The notes beneath the pieces were generated by a model that was not told where the DNA came from, searched no databases, and saw only the letters and a list, made by a program, of their open reading frames with translations. A stretch of 64,000 bases of DNA from Candidatus Bipolaricaulota bacterium (GTDB lineage Bacteria > Bipolaricaulota > Bipolaricaulia > RBG-16-55-9 > DRXL01), in the NCBI GenBank assembly GCA_938091745.1, contig CALLJK010000011.1, positions 1 to 64,000 on the forward strand, given 5' to 3'. Positions 27,838 through 34,062 of this stretch are shown piece by piece. The position numbers were made by a program, and so were the translations under genes. Each line of letters starts with the position of its first letter. Within the stretch, counting starts at the first letter, position 1.

Positions 27838-29079
27838 TTATGGCCTCATTACCAACCACGCTGTACTAATCGCAATCGTGGCTATCGTCAGAGGCAGCCC
27901 GACCTTCAGATATGCCCAAAAGCTTATATGCACCCCGCGCTGCGCCGCGATCTCGAGAACTATTAAATTCGCGGCCGACCCAATGATCGTCAAGTTGCCC
28001 GCGAGCGTCGAGGCCATCGCCAGCACAAGCCAACTCTCGGAGCCCGCTCCGGCTCGCATCAAGATCGGTGCTAGTAACAGCACCGCCGGAACGTTGCTGA
28101 CAAGATTGCTCACGACCACCGTCAGCACGATGAGCGCAAGTAGCCCCACAAACCCCGACGCACCCAGCCCTGACCCGGTCAGCTCAACGACTCTGTCAAA
28201 CCAGCTTGTCGCTTCTAACCCACGCATGACAATAAACAGCCCGGCAAAGAGCAACAAGAGCGTCCAGTCGACGTGCTGCAAGGCACGTCTTGGACGATTG
28301 CTCGCCAGCACTAAGAGCAACGCCGCACAGCTGATCGCGGCCCACTGGGGCGAGATCCCCGCAACGAGCAACCCCAAGAAGAGCACAAGCGTCCCCAAGC
28401 TGACAGTTAAGAGCCCGCGCTGCACCGCTAATTCGTGATACTCCGGCAGATCGGGCGTCTCCGGCAGCACCCCTGCAAGAGATCTTCGGAAGAGCACCAG
28501 CATCCCAAAGTAAATAATAATCAAACTGAGCAGCGCTGCCGGCCCTACAGCTATGAAGAACTCGACGAAGCTCAGCCCACTGCGCAGCCCTATCAGCATA
28601 TTCTGCGGGTTCCCAATGAGCGTGGCCATGCTGCCCGCGTTGGCCGCGAGCACCAAACCCAACAGATATGGCACCGGATCGAGCTTCAAGCGCTGCACGA
28701 GCCTTACCAAAACCGGCGTGAACATCAAGCAGATCGTGTCGTTCATAAACAAGGGCGAGAGCAGCCCACTCGATGCGATCACTAATCCCAGCAGCCCGCG
28801 CGGCGTGCGCGCACGCTTGAGGATCCAAAGCTCCAACAGCTCAAAGAAGCCCGCGATCTCTAAATGCGCGACCAAGATCATCATCCCCAACAGAAAGACG
28901 ATCGTGTCAAGATCAATGGCGTTATAGGCTTCTTGCGGGGAGAGCACCCCAAAGAGCGCTGTGGCGACGGCCCCAATCAGTGCTCCGGCGGCACGACTGA
29001 TGTGCACCCTCGGAATCTTCTGAATCGCGATGATCGCGTAGGTGACGAGAAAGATCGCTAAAGCGACAAGATCGACCAT
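27838..29079 (-). CDS. SLC13/ArsB-type anion transporter
   Basis: About 413 residues with some ten or more membrane helices. SSGLLSPLFMNDTICLMFTPV and GNPQNMLIGLRSGLSF are the paired hairpin motifs of the ion-transporter superfamily (ArsB/CitT/NhaD); NLVSNVPAVLLLAPI is the second-half counterpart. The substrate (arsenite, citrate-like or other anions) cannot be told. A GTG at 29100 would extend it, but a promoter -10 at 29094-29089 favours ATG 29079. It diverges from the DinB-like gene, with the two -35 boxes almost touching. Confidence 0.8.
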   Translation of the reverse strand: MVDLVALAIFLVTYAIIAIQKIPRVHISRAAGALIGAVATALFGVLSPQEAYNAIDLDTIVFLLGMMILVAHLEIAGFFELLELWILKRARTPRGLLGLVIASSGLLSPLFMNDTICLMFTPVLVRLVQRLKLDPVPYLLGLVLAANAGSMATLIGNPQNMLIGLRSGLSFVEFFIAVGPAALLSLIIIYFGMLVLFRRSLAGVLPETPDLPEYHELAVQRGLLTVSLGTLVLFLGLLVAGISPQWAAISCAALLLVLASNRPRRALQHVDWTLLLLFAGLFIVMRGLEATSWFDRVVELTGSGLGASGFVGLLALIVLTVVVSNLVSNVPAVLLLAPILMRAGAGSESWLVLAMASTLAGNLTIIGSAANLIVLEIAAQRGVHISFWAYLKVGLPLTIATIAISTAWLVMRP

Positions 29080-29088
29080 AGAGAGAAG

Positions 29089-29116
29089 TGTAGATAACAC
29101 TCTGGGCTGCTGTCAA
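29089..29116 (-). promoter_or_regulatory. Promoter of the anion transporter gene
   Basis: Minus strand TTGACA (29116-29111), a 16-bp spacer and TCTACA (29094-29089), ending 9 bp before the ATG at 29079. The -35 box is back to back with the plus-strand -35 at 29118-29123. Confidence 0.5.
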
Positions 29117-29117
29117 A

Positions 29118-29146
29118 TTGACGATCTCATTGCTCTAGCGTATAGT
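29118..29146 (+). promoter_or_regulatory. Promoter of the DinB-like gene
   Basis: TTGACG (29118-29123), a 17-bp spacer and TATAGT (29141-29146), followed by GGAGG at 29161-29165 and ATG 29174. This rules out the longer reading frame that starts at 29042. Confidence 0.75.
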
Positions 29147-29173
29147 GAAGTAGCCGTTAGGGAGGCTGAGACC

Positions 29174-29611
29174 ATGGACTTGCGCGAGGTGGAGATCAAG
29201 CGCATCGAGAAGATTTCGGAGCTGCTCCTCAAAGCAGCACGCGCCGTACCAAGCGAGAAGCAGCACTGGAAGCCCATGCCCACTGGGAAATCCGCGCACG
29301 AGATTCTCGCTCATCTGGGGATGGCGAATTACTTCTTCGCAGCCCTGTTGCAGGGGACGGCGCCCGCGCAGATGAGCGAGCCTAAAACCTACGACGAAGC
29401 GATCAAGCTCTTTGAGCGATCCAAAGCCGAGCTGATTCAAACGATTCGTTCCGTTGACCCAGCGCGATTCAATGAGAAGCGCACCATGCCCTGGGGCGAA
29501 GAGCGTTCGATGAAAGACTTGATCACTAGTCCTATGCCCCATATGGCTTATCACTGGGGGCAGGTTGCGTACTTGCAGACGCTGTGGGGCGACCAAGAGA
29601 ATCGCTTTTAA
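29174..29611 (+). CDS. DinB-family (four-helix bundle) protein
   Basis: 145 residues. AHEILAHLGMANYFFAALLQG supplies one metal-ligand histidine, and PMPHMAYHWGQVAYLQTLWG the H-x-x-x-H pair of the DinB/YfiT fold. Such proteins are putative metal-dependent thiol-transferases or are of unknown role. GGAGG and a promoter fix the start. A second DinB-like protein occurs at 53696-54181. Confidence 0.8.
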   Translation: MDLREVEIKRIEKISELLLKAARAVPSEKQHWKPMPTGKSAHEILAHLGMANYFFAALLQGTAPAQMSEPKTYDEAIKLFERSKAELIQTIRSVDPARFNEKRTMPWGEERSMKDLITSPMPHMAYHWGQVAYLQTLWGDQENRF

Positions 29612-29612
29612 A

Positions 29613-29975
29613 TTATTTTAATGGGATAGCAGGCAGGCGCTTGAGCGTCCGCGTGGCCGGGTCAATGGTAATGCCCACTGATTCAAGAGCAGTCACGCCT
29701 AGGATGGGTTCGGCATCATCGGGGCCGAAGATCACCCGCCCGGCAGTGATCTCCCCCATAAACTCGATTTGCACGAGCCCAAACTCGTACTCGTGCAGTG
29801 AGCCATCAGTGAGCTCGTAGGCCATCTTCCCCACGGGCTGAACACCGATCTTGCGCAGCTCGGCTGCAGGAGCCAGTGAGTCTGTAGCCCCAGTGTCGAC
29901 GAGAAAGTCAGCTTGGTAGCTACCCCCGCCGGGGCCAAGGGCCCTCAATGTCACGGTCACGTGCGTCAGTCCCAT
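29613..29975 (-). CDS. Retropepsin-like aspartic protease domain protein
   Basis: 120 residues, a single domain with the catalytic D-T-G-A in ADFLVDTGATDSLAP and the later ILGVTALESVGITIDPATRTL that matches the I-L-G motif of clan AA proteases. A homodimer would form the active site. No signal peptide is present. Such small stand-alone domains are widespread in cyanobacteria and thermophiles with unknown targets. It converges with the DinB-like gene (1-bp gap). Confidence 0.8.
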   Translation of the reverse strand: MGLTHVTVTLRALGPGGGSYQADFLVDTGATDSLAPAAELRKIGVQPVGKMAYELTDGSLHEYEFGLVQIEFMGEITAGRVIFGPDDAEPILGVTALESVGITIDPATRTLKRLPAIPLK

Positions 29976-30017
29976 AGCAGAAAGAGTGTACTATCTTGGG
30001 AAGGGCTACGCAAGGGC

Positions 30018-30046
30018 TTGACTCCCTTACACAAAGACCATACGAT
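30018..30046 (+). promoter_or_regulatory. Promoter of the threonine synthase gene, leaderless type
   Basis: TTGACT (30018-30023), a 17-bp spacer and TACGAT (30041-30046). The ATG at 30054 is 7 bp past the -10 box, so transcription should start at the start codon itself. No Shine-Dalgarno is present. Confidence 0.7.
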
Positions 30047-30053
30047 AAACGTG

Positions 30054-31205
30054 ATGAACTTTCGCTGCTTTGACTGTCATCAAGAGTTTCCTGCGACGAC
30101 GCGCCAGTGGTGCTGTGCTTGCGGCGGCGCCTTTGAAATTTCAGAGAGGCCGCGCTTTGATCGAGATAAGATTGATACAAAAGTCTCGACGCTCTGGCGC
30201 TATCGTGCTATGCTCCCCGCTTTCAAGGCAGAAAATATCGTCTCGCTGGGCGAAGGCTGGACGCCGCTCATTCAGGCGCGCGCATATGGACTTGAATTCT
30301 TGGCGAAGCTCGAATTTCTCGCACCCACGGGGTCGTTCAAAGATCGCGGCACGACCGTGCTCGTGAGCTTCTTGAAAGAGTTGGGCGTGACAGAAGTCGT
30401 CGAGGACTCTTCGGGCAACGCTGCGGCCAGTCTTTCAGCGTACTGCGCGCGGGCAGGGATTCACTGCAAGATCTTCGTGCCGGCGGGCGCTTCCCCAGCG
30501 AAGCTCACGCAGATTCGCGCCTACGGCGCAGAGCTCATTCCCATCGAGGGTCCGCGCGAGAACGCTTCTCGCGCAGCGCAGCGCGCGGCGCAAAGTTCGT
30601 ACTATGCGAGCCATGCCTACAGCCCGCTGATCTTAGAGGGAACAAAAACTCTCGCTTATGAAGTGTGGGAGCAGCTTGGCAGGCGTGCCCCAGACGCGAT
30701 GCTCTTCCCCACCGGGCACGGAACGTTGCTTTTAGGAGCATATTATGGCTTTCGCGATCTTTTAGAAGCTCAGCTCATAGACAAAATGCCCGCGCTGCAT
30801 GCTGTGCAAGCTGAAGCCTGCGCCCCGCTGTACAAAATCTATACAGAAAATCTCACGGAGTTGCCTGATATCCCTCAGGGCGAGACAATCGCCGAGGGGA
30901 TTCGCATTCGTCGTCCTGTTCGGTGGAAAGCGATTCTGCGGGCTGTACGCGAGACGGGCGGCAGCGTCGTCACCGTGAGCGAGCGAGAGATTCTTATTGC
31001 ACAGCGCGAGCTGGCGCGGCAGGGGCTCTACGTTGAGCCGACCTCAGCAGTAGCTGTGGCAGGGCTACATGCTGCGCGTGGGCTTCACCTTCGCCAGACT
31101 TCGTGTGGACTGCTCGCCTTCGCCGGCTCCGCCGGCGAAGATGTACGGTCCAGGCAAAGCCTGGTCATCCCCCTGACGGGGAGCGGGCTGAAAGCGCCGT
31201 TTTAG
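30054..31205 (+). CDS. thrC: Threonine synthase, with a palindromic repeat inserted near the C-terminus
   Basis: 383 residues. An N-terminal zinc-ribbon-like start (CFDCHQEF ... CCACGG) precedes the PLP domain, with GEGWTPLIQA, the Schiff-base lysine in PTGSFKDRGTTV and SSGNAAASLSAYCARAG. It converts O-phosphohomoserine to threonine. Near the end the family-typical VIPLTGSGLKAPF is preceded by about 25 residues encoded by a palindromic element (31094-31164) kept in frame. The promoter sits directly against ATG 30054, so the longer upstream frame is excluded and the mRNA appears leaderless. Confidence 0.92.
   Translation: MNFRCFDCHQEFPATTRQWCCACGGAFEISERPRFDRDKIDTKVSTLWRYRAMLPAFKAENIVSLGEGWTPLIQARAYGLEFLAKLEFLAPTGSFKDRGTTVLVSFLKELGVTEVVEDSSGNAAASLSAYCARAGIHCKIFVPAGASPAKLTQIRAYGAELIPIEGPRENASRAAQRAAQSSYYASHAYSPLILEGTKTLAYEVWEQLGRRAPDAMLFPTGHGTLLLGAYYGFRDLLEAQLIDKMPALHAVQAEACAPLYKIYTENLTELPDIPQGETIAEGIRIRRPVRWKAILRAVRETGGSVVTVSEREILIAQRELARQGLYVEPTSAVAVAGLHAARGLHLRQTSCGLLAFAGSAGEDVRSRQSLVIPLTGSGLKAPF
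31094..31164. repeat. Palindromic element inside thrC, second copy of the 20692-20760 core
   Basis: Three consecutive hairpins: 31094-31108 (CCAGAC arm, one mismatch), a perfect 10-bp stem 31118-31127 / 31131-31140 and CCAGGC/GCCTGG at 31150-31164. It shares order, arm sequences and the GATGTACGGTCCAGGC connector with the copy at 20692-20760. The middle hairpin differs in sequence yet keeps full pairing, which points to selection on structure. It is read through in frame as part of threonine synthase. The 12-bp terminal repeats of the other copy are not present. Confidence 0.85.
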
Positions 31206-31233
31206 CGAATTTTTCTGGGTTTTTTCGAGGGTC

Positions 31234-31262
31234 TTGACTTTTTGGGGGAGTTGTGCTAGAAT
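31234..31262 (+). promoter_or_regulatory. Promoter of the riboswitch-controlled exopolysaccharide operon
   Basis: TTGACT (31234-31239), a 17-bp spacer and TAGAAT (31257-31262). Transcription would start near 31269, leaving a leader of about 220 nt that contains the c-di-GMP-I aptamer. Confidence 0.85.
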
Positions 31263-31292
31263 CACTTATAACCGAAAAACCTAGAGATGGGT

Positions 31293-31380
31293 CATCTCTG
31301 AAAAATGGCAAACCCATCGTGAGGTGGGGGCGCAAAGCTTCGGGTCTCTTGTAGTGTAGACGGCCGAGCTGCCAGAGATG
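31293..31380 (+). ncRNA. c-di-GMP-I (GEMM-I) riboswitch aptamer
   Basis: The aptamer follows the GEMM-I consensus closely. P1 is a perfect 8-bp stem (CATCTCTG 31293-31300 with CAGAGATG 31373-31380). It is followed by an A-rich joint, GGCAAACC, a 6-bp hairpin capped by the GNRA loop GTGA (CCCATC-GTGA-GGTGGG), GCGCAAAGC, a second arm with GGTCT...AGAC, and the closing GAGCTGCC. These are the ligand-binding and tetraloop/receptor features of the class. It lies between a strong promoter and genes for a processive glycosyltransferase and a deacetylase-like protein. Confidence 0.93.
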
Positions 31381-31383
31381 GAA

Positions 31384-31456
31384 GCTTAGGTTGTATGAGG
31401 CTATTAAGGGACTATTATTTCTTTTGGTCTCCATATAAGTCCTCAGTAACTTAAGC
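31384..31456 (+). promoter_or_regulatory. Candidate riboswitch expression platform
   Basis: 31384-31400 pairs with 31441-31456 (16 pairs, three G-U wobbles, one bulge), followed by ATTTATTTTG, so it could act as a weak terminator. An alternative exists: AACCTA (31278-31283) upstream of the aptamer can pair with TAGGTT (31387-31392) only when P1 is formed. AGAGATG (31283-31289) can instead trap the 5' strand of P1. Ligand binding would then break the terminator, making an ON switch. This switching scheme is inference. Confidence 0.45.
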
Positions 31457-31486
31457 ATTTATTTTGTAGAAGAGGAGGCGCTTGAG

Positions 31487-31813
31487 ATGCGCGGCACTGC
31501 CATGCCCGCTCCACAAGGGAGCTCCATCCCAAACGCCCATATATATTATGAAGCTTGTGAAGCCAAAAGTCAAGGGGAGCCCAGCGCTCGCGGGGCCGAA
31601 GAGCTGATCCAAGAGAACCAGCGCCTGCAAACCCTGCTCAGTGCTGTTGAGCACGAGCTGGCCCGACAGCGTGAGGCTCACGCTGCCCTCTGCCAGAAGC
31701 TCGAGCAGAAGAACCAGCAGCTGCAGCAGCAAATTTCTGCTATCGAGTCCGAGATCGCCAAACTCCAAAAAGAGAGCAAAGCCCTTCGTGCTGCTCTAGA
31801 AAAGCAGCATTAG
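31487..31813 (+). CDS. Coiled-coil reading frame, first part of a TAG-interrupted glycosyltransferase gene
   Basis: 108 codons from ATG 31487 (AGGAGG at 31472-31477). About residues 37-108 form a long heptad-patterned, Gln/Glu-rich coiled coil (ENQRLQTLLSAVEHELARQR, QKNQQLQQQISAIESEIAKL). It ends at TAG 31811-31813, but the same frame continues without another stop as the glycosyltransferase, which has no ATG, GTG or TTG of its own before its conserved core. So this is either a separate small protein or the N-terminal part of one interrupted polypeptide. First gene after the c-di-GMP riboswitch. Confidence 0.75.
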   Translation: MRGTAMPAPQGSSIPNAHIYYEACEAKSQGEPSARGAEELIQENQRLQTLLSAVEHELARQREAHAALCQKLEQKNQQLQQQISAIESEIAKLQKESKALRAALEKQH

Positions 31814-32902
31814 AGCAATCATTTCACGTTTGACTGGCAGGAAACCCATCTTCAAGCCCCAACAAAACTCAAGTGCGTCGCGATCATCCCCGCTCATAAC
31901 GAAGACCGCACCATCGCGCCGTGCATCGAGTCGCTCGCTCAGCAAACCTATCCCTTAGAGAAGATCATCGTGGTCAACGACGGCTCAACTGATTGGACAG
32001 AATTGGTCGTCAATCACTTACGCCAGAAATACCCTCACATCGAGTGCCTTACCAAGAGAGCAGACGGCTCGCTGCGCGCCGGCGCGATCAACTATGCCTT
32101 GAAGCATCTCTCTGAAAGCGAGTGCGATCTCGTGTTGATCGCCGACGCCGATGCCGTCTTCGCCCTGACGGTTGTCGAAGAAGCAGTCAAGCAGTTTGAG
32201 CGCGATACGGACGAAGAGATTGGGGGTATCTGTTCAGCTGTGGAGCTTGTGGGGCAGGGGCTGCTCCATCGTTTGCAGAAACTCGAGTACGGAGGCTTTA
32301 ACGCAGATCGTGTAGCGACCTGGCGCAATATTATGATCATTCATGGGCTGTGTGGGGTCTATCGGTTGAAAGCATTGCGCCAGGTGCGGGGCTACACCGT
32401 GGGCCATCTCATCGAAGACTATGATTTGACAGTTAAGCTCAAGAAAGCTGGATGGAAAACAGTTTTCAATCCCAAGATGCACGTGCAGACGCACAGCGTC
32501 CCAACGCTGCGCGATCTGGTGCGTCAGCGCCTGCGCTGGTATCGCGGGGGCGTGCAAGTTCTTTTAGATCATGGGGTCAATCGCTTCACCGCTCTTGATG
32601 CGTTCAATCACATTCATTTCCTAGCGCTCTTGGTGGTTATCGGGCTGATTGTCGGATTCTGGGTGCAGGCCTCCGGGGGCCGGTGGACTCCCCATCTGTG
32701 GTGGCATCCAATCCCCGTGATGGTCTTCTTTGTGGGCTGGCTCGGGAGCTTAGTGCAACTCAAGTGGGTCAAAGGCCTAGATTGGAAAGATGTGCTCCTG
32801 AGATTGGCCATTCTCCCTGAGCTGCTCTATTACACACTGCTTTCTGGCGTGCGTATATGGGCGTACTTCTTAGAGTTCGTCTCGGCAAAGAAAAGATGGT
32901 AG
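31814..32902 (+). CDS. Processive family 2 glycosyltransferase (PgaC/cellulose-synthase-like), no usual start codon
   Basis: 362 codons following an in-frame TAG. Counting from 31814: CVAIIPAHNE and VVNDGSTD (D56), D111-A-D113, the acceptor motif IED (200-202) and QRLRW (238-242) make the D, DxD, D, QxxRW set of processive beta-glycosyltransferases. After it come about three membrane helices (FLALLVVIGLIVGFW, VMVFFVGWLGSL, LLYYTLLSGVRIWAYF). Conserved sequence begins about 20 codons after the TAG, yet the first possible start is GTG 31970, beyond the UDP-binding strand. Product is probably a hexosamine or hexose polymer, inferred from the neighbouring deacetylase-like gene. Confidence 0.85.
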   Translation, partial: SNHFTFDWQETHLQAPTKLKCVAIIPAHNEDRTIAPCIESLAQQTYPLEKIIVVNDGSTDWTELVVNHLRQKYPHIECLTKRADGSLRAGAINYALKHLSESECDLVLIADADAVFALTVVEEAVKQFERDTDEEIGGICSAVELVGQGLLHRLQKLEYGGFNADRVATWRNIMIIHGLCGVYRLKALRQVRGYTVGHLIEDYDLTVKLKKAGWKTVFNPKMHVQTHSVPTLRDLVRQRLRWYRGGVQVLLDHGVNRFTALDAFNHIHFLALLVVIGLIVGFWVQASGGRWTPHLWWHPIPVMVFFVGWLGSLVQLKWVKGLDWKDVLLRLAILPELLYYTLLSGVRIWAYFLEFVSAKKRW

Positions 32903-32923
32903 AGCAAGAAGGAGGGTTCGAAG

Positions 32924-33103
32924 ATGTACTGCAACGTTCCAGCACTAGGGCTTGGGCAAGTCGGCGCTTTAGCAGCCATTGGGATCGGAGGGCTCTGGCT
33001 GCACGATAGCTTGCTCACGTTGTTGGCTATCTCAGCGTTCTTGGGAGCCCACTATCTGTATAGCTTATGGAAGGGCTCCAAAGAGCTTGGAGAGGAGGAG
33101 TAA
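32924..33103 (+). CDS. Small membrane protein, possible PgaD/IcaD-like synthase partner
   Basis: A 59-residue protein between the glycosyltransferase and the deacetylase-like gene, with a strong site (GAAGGAGGG) before ATG 32924 and a stop 2 bp before the next ATG. It has two hydrophobic segments (about residues 7-24 and 30-47), a short linker and a charged tail ending KELGEEE. Size, topology and position match the small subunits PgaD/IcaD that accompany PgaC/IcaA, but no sequence motif proves this. Confidence 0.65.
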   Translation: MYCNVPALGLGQVGALAAIGIGGLWLHDSLLTLLAISAFLGAHYLYSLWKGSKELGEEE

Positions 33104-33105
33104 CG

Positions 33106-34011
33106 ATGAGAGTAGTAAAAGCAGTCTTTCTCTTGCTTGGGGTATGGCTACTCTGTATCTCGAGTTCCATCTCTGTTCCTCATGGGCGTTGGTGTGGGCA
33201 TGTGCTAGCTCAGGGAGTTGATTCAGCATGGTATGGTCCCCCGGTCTTGACCACCGATCAGCTTATAGCCGGCTTCGATGAGCCAGGGTATCACTGGAGC
33301 AAGGATTGTCGACTCGTCGCGGCGATCTCGTTGCACTTTGGCGATTACGAAAAAGTCTTCACCGAGGCCTTTCCCATCTTACAAAGCTACCGGACGCCGG
33401 CAACCGCGTGGATTGTGACGGGTCGGATCGGGCAGCCAGGCTATATGACTCTCGATCAGATCAAAGAGCTAGCTAAACACACTTGGGAGATCGGCTCGCA
33501 TAGTGTGACACACCGACCTCTGATAGAGACCAAGAGCACTTACGGTACAGCACCAGGTCTCAACCCTAGTGAGATCCGGGCAGAGCTGGAAAATTCCAAG
33601 ATTATCCTAGAGCGCCAGGGATTCTCTGTGTCGGGATTTCTCAGCCCCTTTGGGCTCTATGATGATCTCGTGTTGAGCGAGATCCAGCGAGCATATAAAT
33701 ACCATCGGTCGCATGTGTTTAGTGTCATCAACTCACTGCCCCTGGCCGATCATGGCCCTCACAGCCGCTGGGAGCTCGCCTACTTCCAAGTGAAACAAGA
33801 CACGCCGCCGCTCGATGTGATTATTGAAATTGATCGGGTGAATCGTCGTGGGGGCTGGCTCATCCTCGATTTTCACGACATGGGCGATGATGATCCTTCG
33901 ATCTCGTATCCTCCGGAGGCATTAGAGAAGATCATACGTTTCATGCGAGCTGAGCTGAAGCTCTGTACCCTTGGGGAACTTCAGCAAGGGAGATGTCAAC
34001 CGCGCCGGTGA
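33106..34011 (+). CDS. Secreted polysaccharide deacetylase-like (NodB fold) protein
   Basis: 301 residues. Signal peptide about 1-36, ending VLAQG. The NodB-type core shows AISLHFGDYEKVF (where T-F-D-D-G is usual, leaving only D80), TAWIVTGRIGQPGYMTLDQIKELAKHTWEIGSHSVTHRPL (metal ligands H132 and H136) and GFLSPFGLYDD. Loss of the first Asp of the D-D pair could mean altered or absent catalysis. AGGAGG before ATG 33106 sets the start. In pga/ica operons the equivalent enzyme partly deacetylates the polymer for export and adhesion. Confidence 0.8.
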   Translation: MRVVKAVFLLLGVWLLCISSSISVPHGRWCGHVLAQGVDSAWYGPPVLTTDQLIAGFDEPGYHWSKDCRLVAAISLHFGDYEKVFTEAFPILQSYRTPATAWIVTGRIGQPGYMTLDQIKELAKHTWEIGSHSVTHRPLIETKSTYGTAPGLNPSEIRAELENSKIILERQGFSVSGFLSPFGLYDDLVLSEIQRAYKYHRSHVFSVINSLPLADHGPHSRWELAYFQVKQDTPPLDVIIEIDRVNRRGGWLILDFHDMGDDDPSISYPPEALEKIIRFMRAELKLCTLGELQQGRCQPRR

Positions 34012-34027
34012 TCCCAGCACTTTGAGT

Positions 34028-34056
34028 TTGCCCGCGCCTGTGAAAAGTGTCATAAT
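34028..34056 (+). promoter_or_regulatory. Promoter of the creatininase-family gene, leaderless type
   Basis: TTGCCC (34028-34033), a 17-bp spacer and CATAAT (34051-34056); the ATG at 34063 is 6 bp past the -10 box. No Shine-Dalgarno is seen. Confidence 0.5.
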
Positions 34057-34062
34057 CAGAAT

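Noticed and set aside
28196-28828. Long open frames opposite the anion transporter and other genes
   Set aside because: They are antisense shadows with low-complexity Ala/Arg/Gly composition and no family features.
29042-29173. Longer N-terminus for the DinB-like protein
   Set aside because: It crosses two divergent promoters and the start of the transporter gene; GGAGG selects ATG 29174.
31070-31205. Reading the end of thrC as a frameshifted pseudogene
   Set aside because: The frame stays open through the palindromic element and resumes the conserved TGSGLK ending, so the gene appears intact with an insert.
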